Below are positions 5,540 to 6,418 of a DNA stretch of 6,418 nucleotides, in pieces. Every line of letters starts with the position of its first letter. Position 1 is the stretch's first letter. Position numbers and translations under genes: made by a program. The notes below the pieces were generated by a model. It searched no databases, had not been told where the DNA came from, and saw only the letters and a program-made list of their open reading frames with translations. This DNA comes from Patescibacteria group bacterium. Its GTDB lineage: Bacteria > Patescibacteriota > Minisyncoccia > Moranbacterales > JAKLHP01. Where the stretch lies: contig JAKLHP010000048.1 in NCBI GenBank assembly GCA_022710085.1, positions 1 to 6,418 of the forward strand. The letters run 5' to 3'.

Positions 5540-6418
5540 ATGAAAAAGATCATGGGACTGGTAATAGCCATAGTGCTATTTGCAGTCCTGGGACTCGGGA
5601 CTGCATTTGCAGCAACATTGCAGCACGAAGTAGAGAAGGACAATACCCTGTGGGGAATTTCCCAGAAGTATTACGGAACCCCGCTGAAGTGGAATAAAAT
5701 CGCGAAGGATAACGGGATCACAAATCCCAAAAAACTCCGCGTGGGCACAGTTCTGAACATTACCGAAACTGAAGAAACATCAAAGGTTTCGGATTGCAGC
5801 AAAACCTCCGCGCCTGCTATGGCGCCGGTAGCAATAGAAAAGATCGAAAAAAAGGCCGAAGTTACAACGAAAACGGCTGATTCGAATAAAGAAACAACGG
5901 CAATCCCTGAAAAGGGATACCGGCTGTACATAATGGAGGAAACAAAGAAAGACGGCGCAGAAGTGAAGAACGCCGCCCGTTGGTTCGGCCGCTCCAAGAT
6001 AGACTCGATGGTCGGAATGAAACAGAACTTCGGTTCCGGATCAACAACCAGCTATCGGGCTGACATCACCGTTTATCCCTATCGCTGGGAAGCAGGTGAT
6101 GGCCTGGCCGGCATTGGACTTGGATACAAGTTCAATGGCTGGAAAGGAGTCGAACAGTCAATCGGAGAACGCCACCTTGGCAAACTCTCCTTCGACTGGG
6201 AAAACAAGAAGTACCGCTTTACTCTTTCCGCTCTTGGTGGGGCAATGAGTGAGCGGGGCAGGAATTGGAAAAATTCCTACGACCTTCTGGGCGGAGGCGC
6301 ATACTTCCGCTCCAACAATGAAGGTCCTTGGTTTCCCAAAACCGAGCTCTGGGGCCAGATGCTTCACGCATCCGGTGGCAGCGGGCTCAGCGAGCTCGTC
6401 GATGTAGGCGGCCGGCAG
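5540..6418 (+). CDS. Secreted LysM-domain protein with beta-rich C-terminal region, 3' partial
   Basis: The frame stays open from ATG 5540 through the right edge (293 codons visible). A signal peptide has MKK, a hydrophobic core at 4-20, and an AFA cleavage site after residue 24. A single LysM domain follows at about 28-74 (HEVEKDNTLWGISQKYYG, then KWNKIAKDNGI and NPKKLRVGTVLNI). This fold binds N-acetylglucosamine sugars such as peptidoglycan. Residues about 76-124 are a low-complexity linker rich in Thr, Lys, Glu and Ala, with one Cys at 86. From about 125 on, alternating hydrophobic/polar strands with many Gly and aromatic residues appear (ADITVYPY, GIGLGYKF, GKLSFDW, YRFTLSALGG, LLGGGAYF), which resembles a beta-barrel or beta-sandwich. 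This suggests a wall-attached surface or outer-layer protein. No enzyme motif is visible. It is likely co-transcribed with the preceding gene. Confidence 0.88.
   Translation, partial: MKKIMGLVIAIVLFAVLGLGTAFAATLQHEVEKDNTLWGISQKYYGTPLKWNKIAKDNGITNPKKLRVGTVLNITETEETSKVSDCSKTSAPAMAPVAIEKIEKKAEVTTKTADSNKETTAIPEKGYRLYIMEETKKDGAEVKNAARWFGRSKIDSMVGMKQNFGSGSTTSYRADITVYPYRWEAGDGLAGIGLGYKFNGWKGVEQSIGERHLGKLSFDWENKKYRFTLSALGGAMSERGRNWKNSYDLLGGGAYFRSNNEGPWFPKTELWGQMLHASGGSGLSELVDVGGRQ

Noticed and set aside
5494..5697. 67-codon plus-strand open frame across the junction of the two secreted-protein genes
   Set aside because: It is out of frame with both real genes; the LysM frame starting at 5540 with a strong SD explains the region.
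1..6418. Alternative genetic code, because none of the six visible stop codons is TGA
   Set aside because: The sample is small and no gene needs TGA read as an amino acid; the standard bacterial code explains all frames.
1..6418. CRISPR arrays, tRNA or rRNA genes, insertion sequences
   Set aside because: No regularly spaced repeats, cloverleaf-like sequence, rRNA-like stretch, transposase or terminal inverted repeats were seen on either strand.

Overview
The window carries seven same-strand genes: two are cut by the window edges and five are complete. The organism is most likely an uncultivated bacterium of the Patescibacteria/CPR type (Parcubacteria-like). This is inferred from the compact low-GC genes, the weak or absent Shine-Dalgarno (SD) sequences in the left part, the very short gaps, and the gene mix (parvulin foldase, small ferredoxin, membrane-anchored HtrA proteins). 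No ribosomal or phylogenetic marker gene is present, so the placement is tentative.

Left part (1-1008): the end of a parvulin-type peptidyl-prolyl isomerase (protein folding outside the membrane), then a small ferredoxin gene that stands alone.

Middle (1115-4317): a tight run of three genes. These are an intact membrane-anchored HtrA/DegP-type serine protease with a PDZ domain, a multi-pass membrane protein of unknown function, and a second HtrA-like protein. The second HtrA keeps the fold, membrane anchor and PDZ domain but has lost all three catalytic residues (His to Lys, Asp to Asn, Ser to Ile), so it is a predicted pseudoprotease. The gaps are 26 and 2 bases, which suggests co-expression. 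A near-perfect 20-bp palindrome lies directly before the likely start codon of the active protease.

Boundary (4318-4580): a rho-independent terminator closes the HtrA run. A strong sigma-70-type promoter (TTGACA, 17-base spacer, extended -10) overlaps that same terminator. It should produce a transcript with a leader of about 175 nucleotides that can form several hairpins and mutually exclusive pairings, one of them reaching the SD sequence.

Right part (4581-6418): a two-gene operon of secreted proteins, each with a signal peptide and a strong SD. The first is an unrecognised protein of 318 residues. The second has an N-terminal LysM domain, a polar linker and a beta-strand-rich C-terminal region cut by the window end. 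This part is visibly more GC-rich than the HtrA part and uses different translation signals, so it may have a different history or expression level. The common theme of the window is the cell envelope: folding, quality control and secreted wall-associated proteins.
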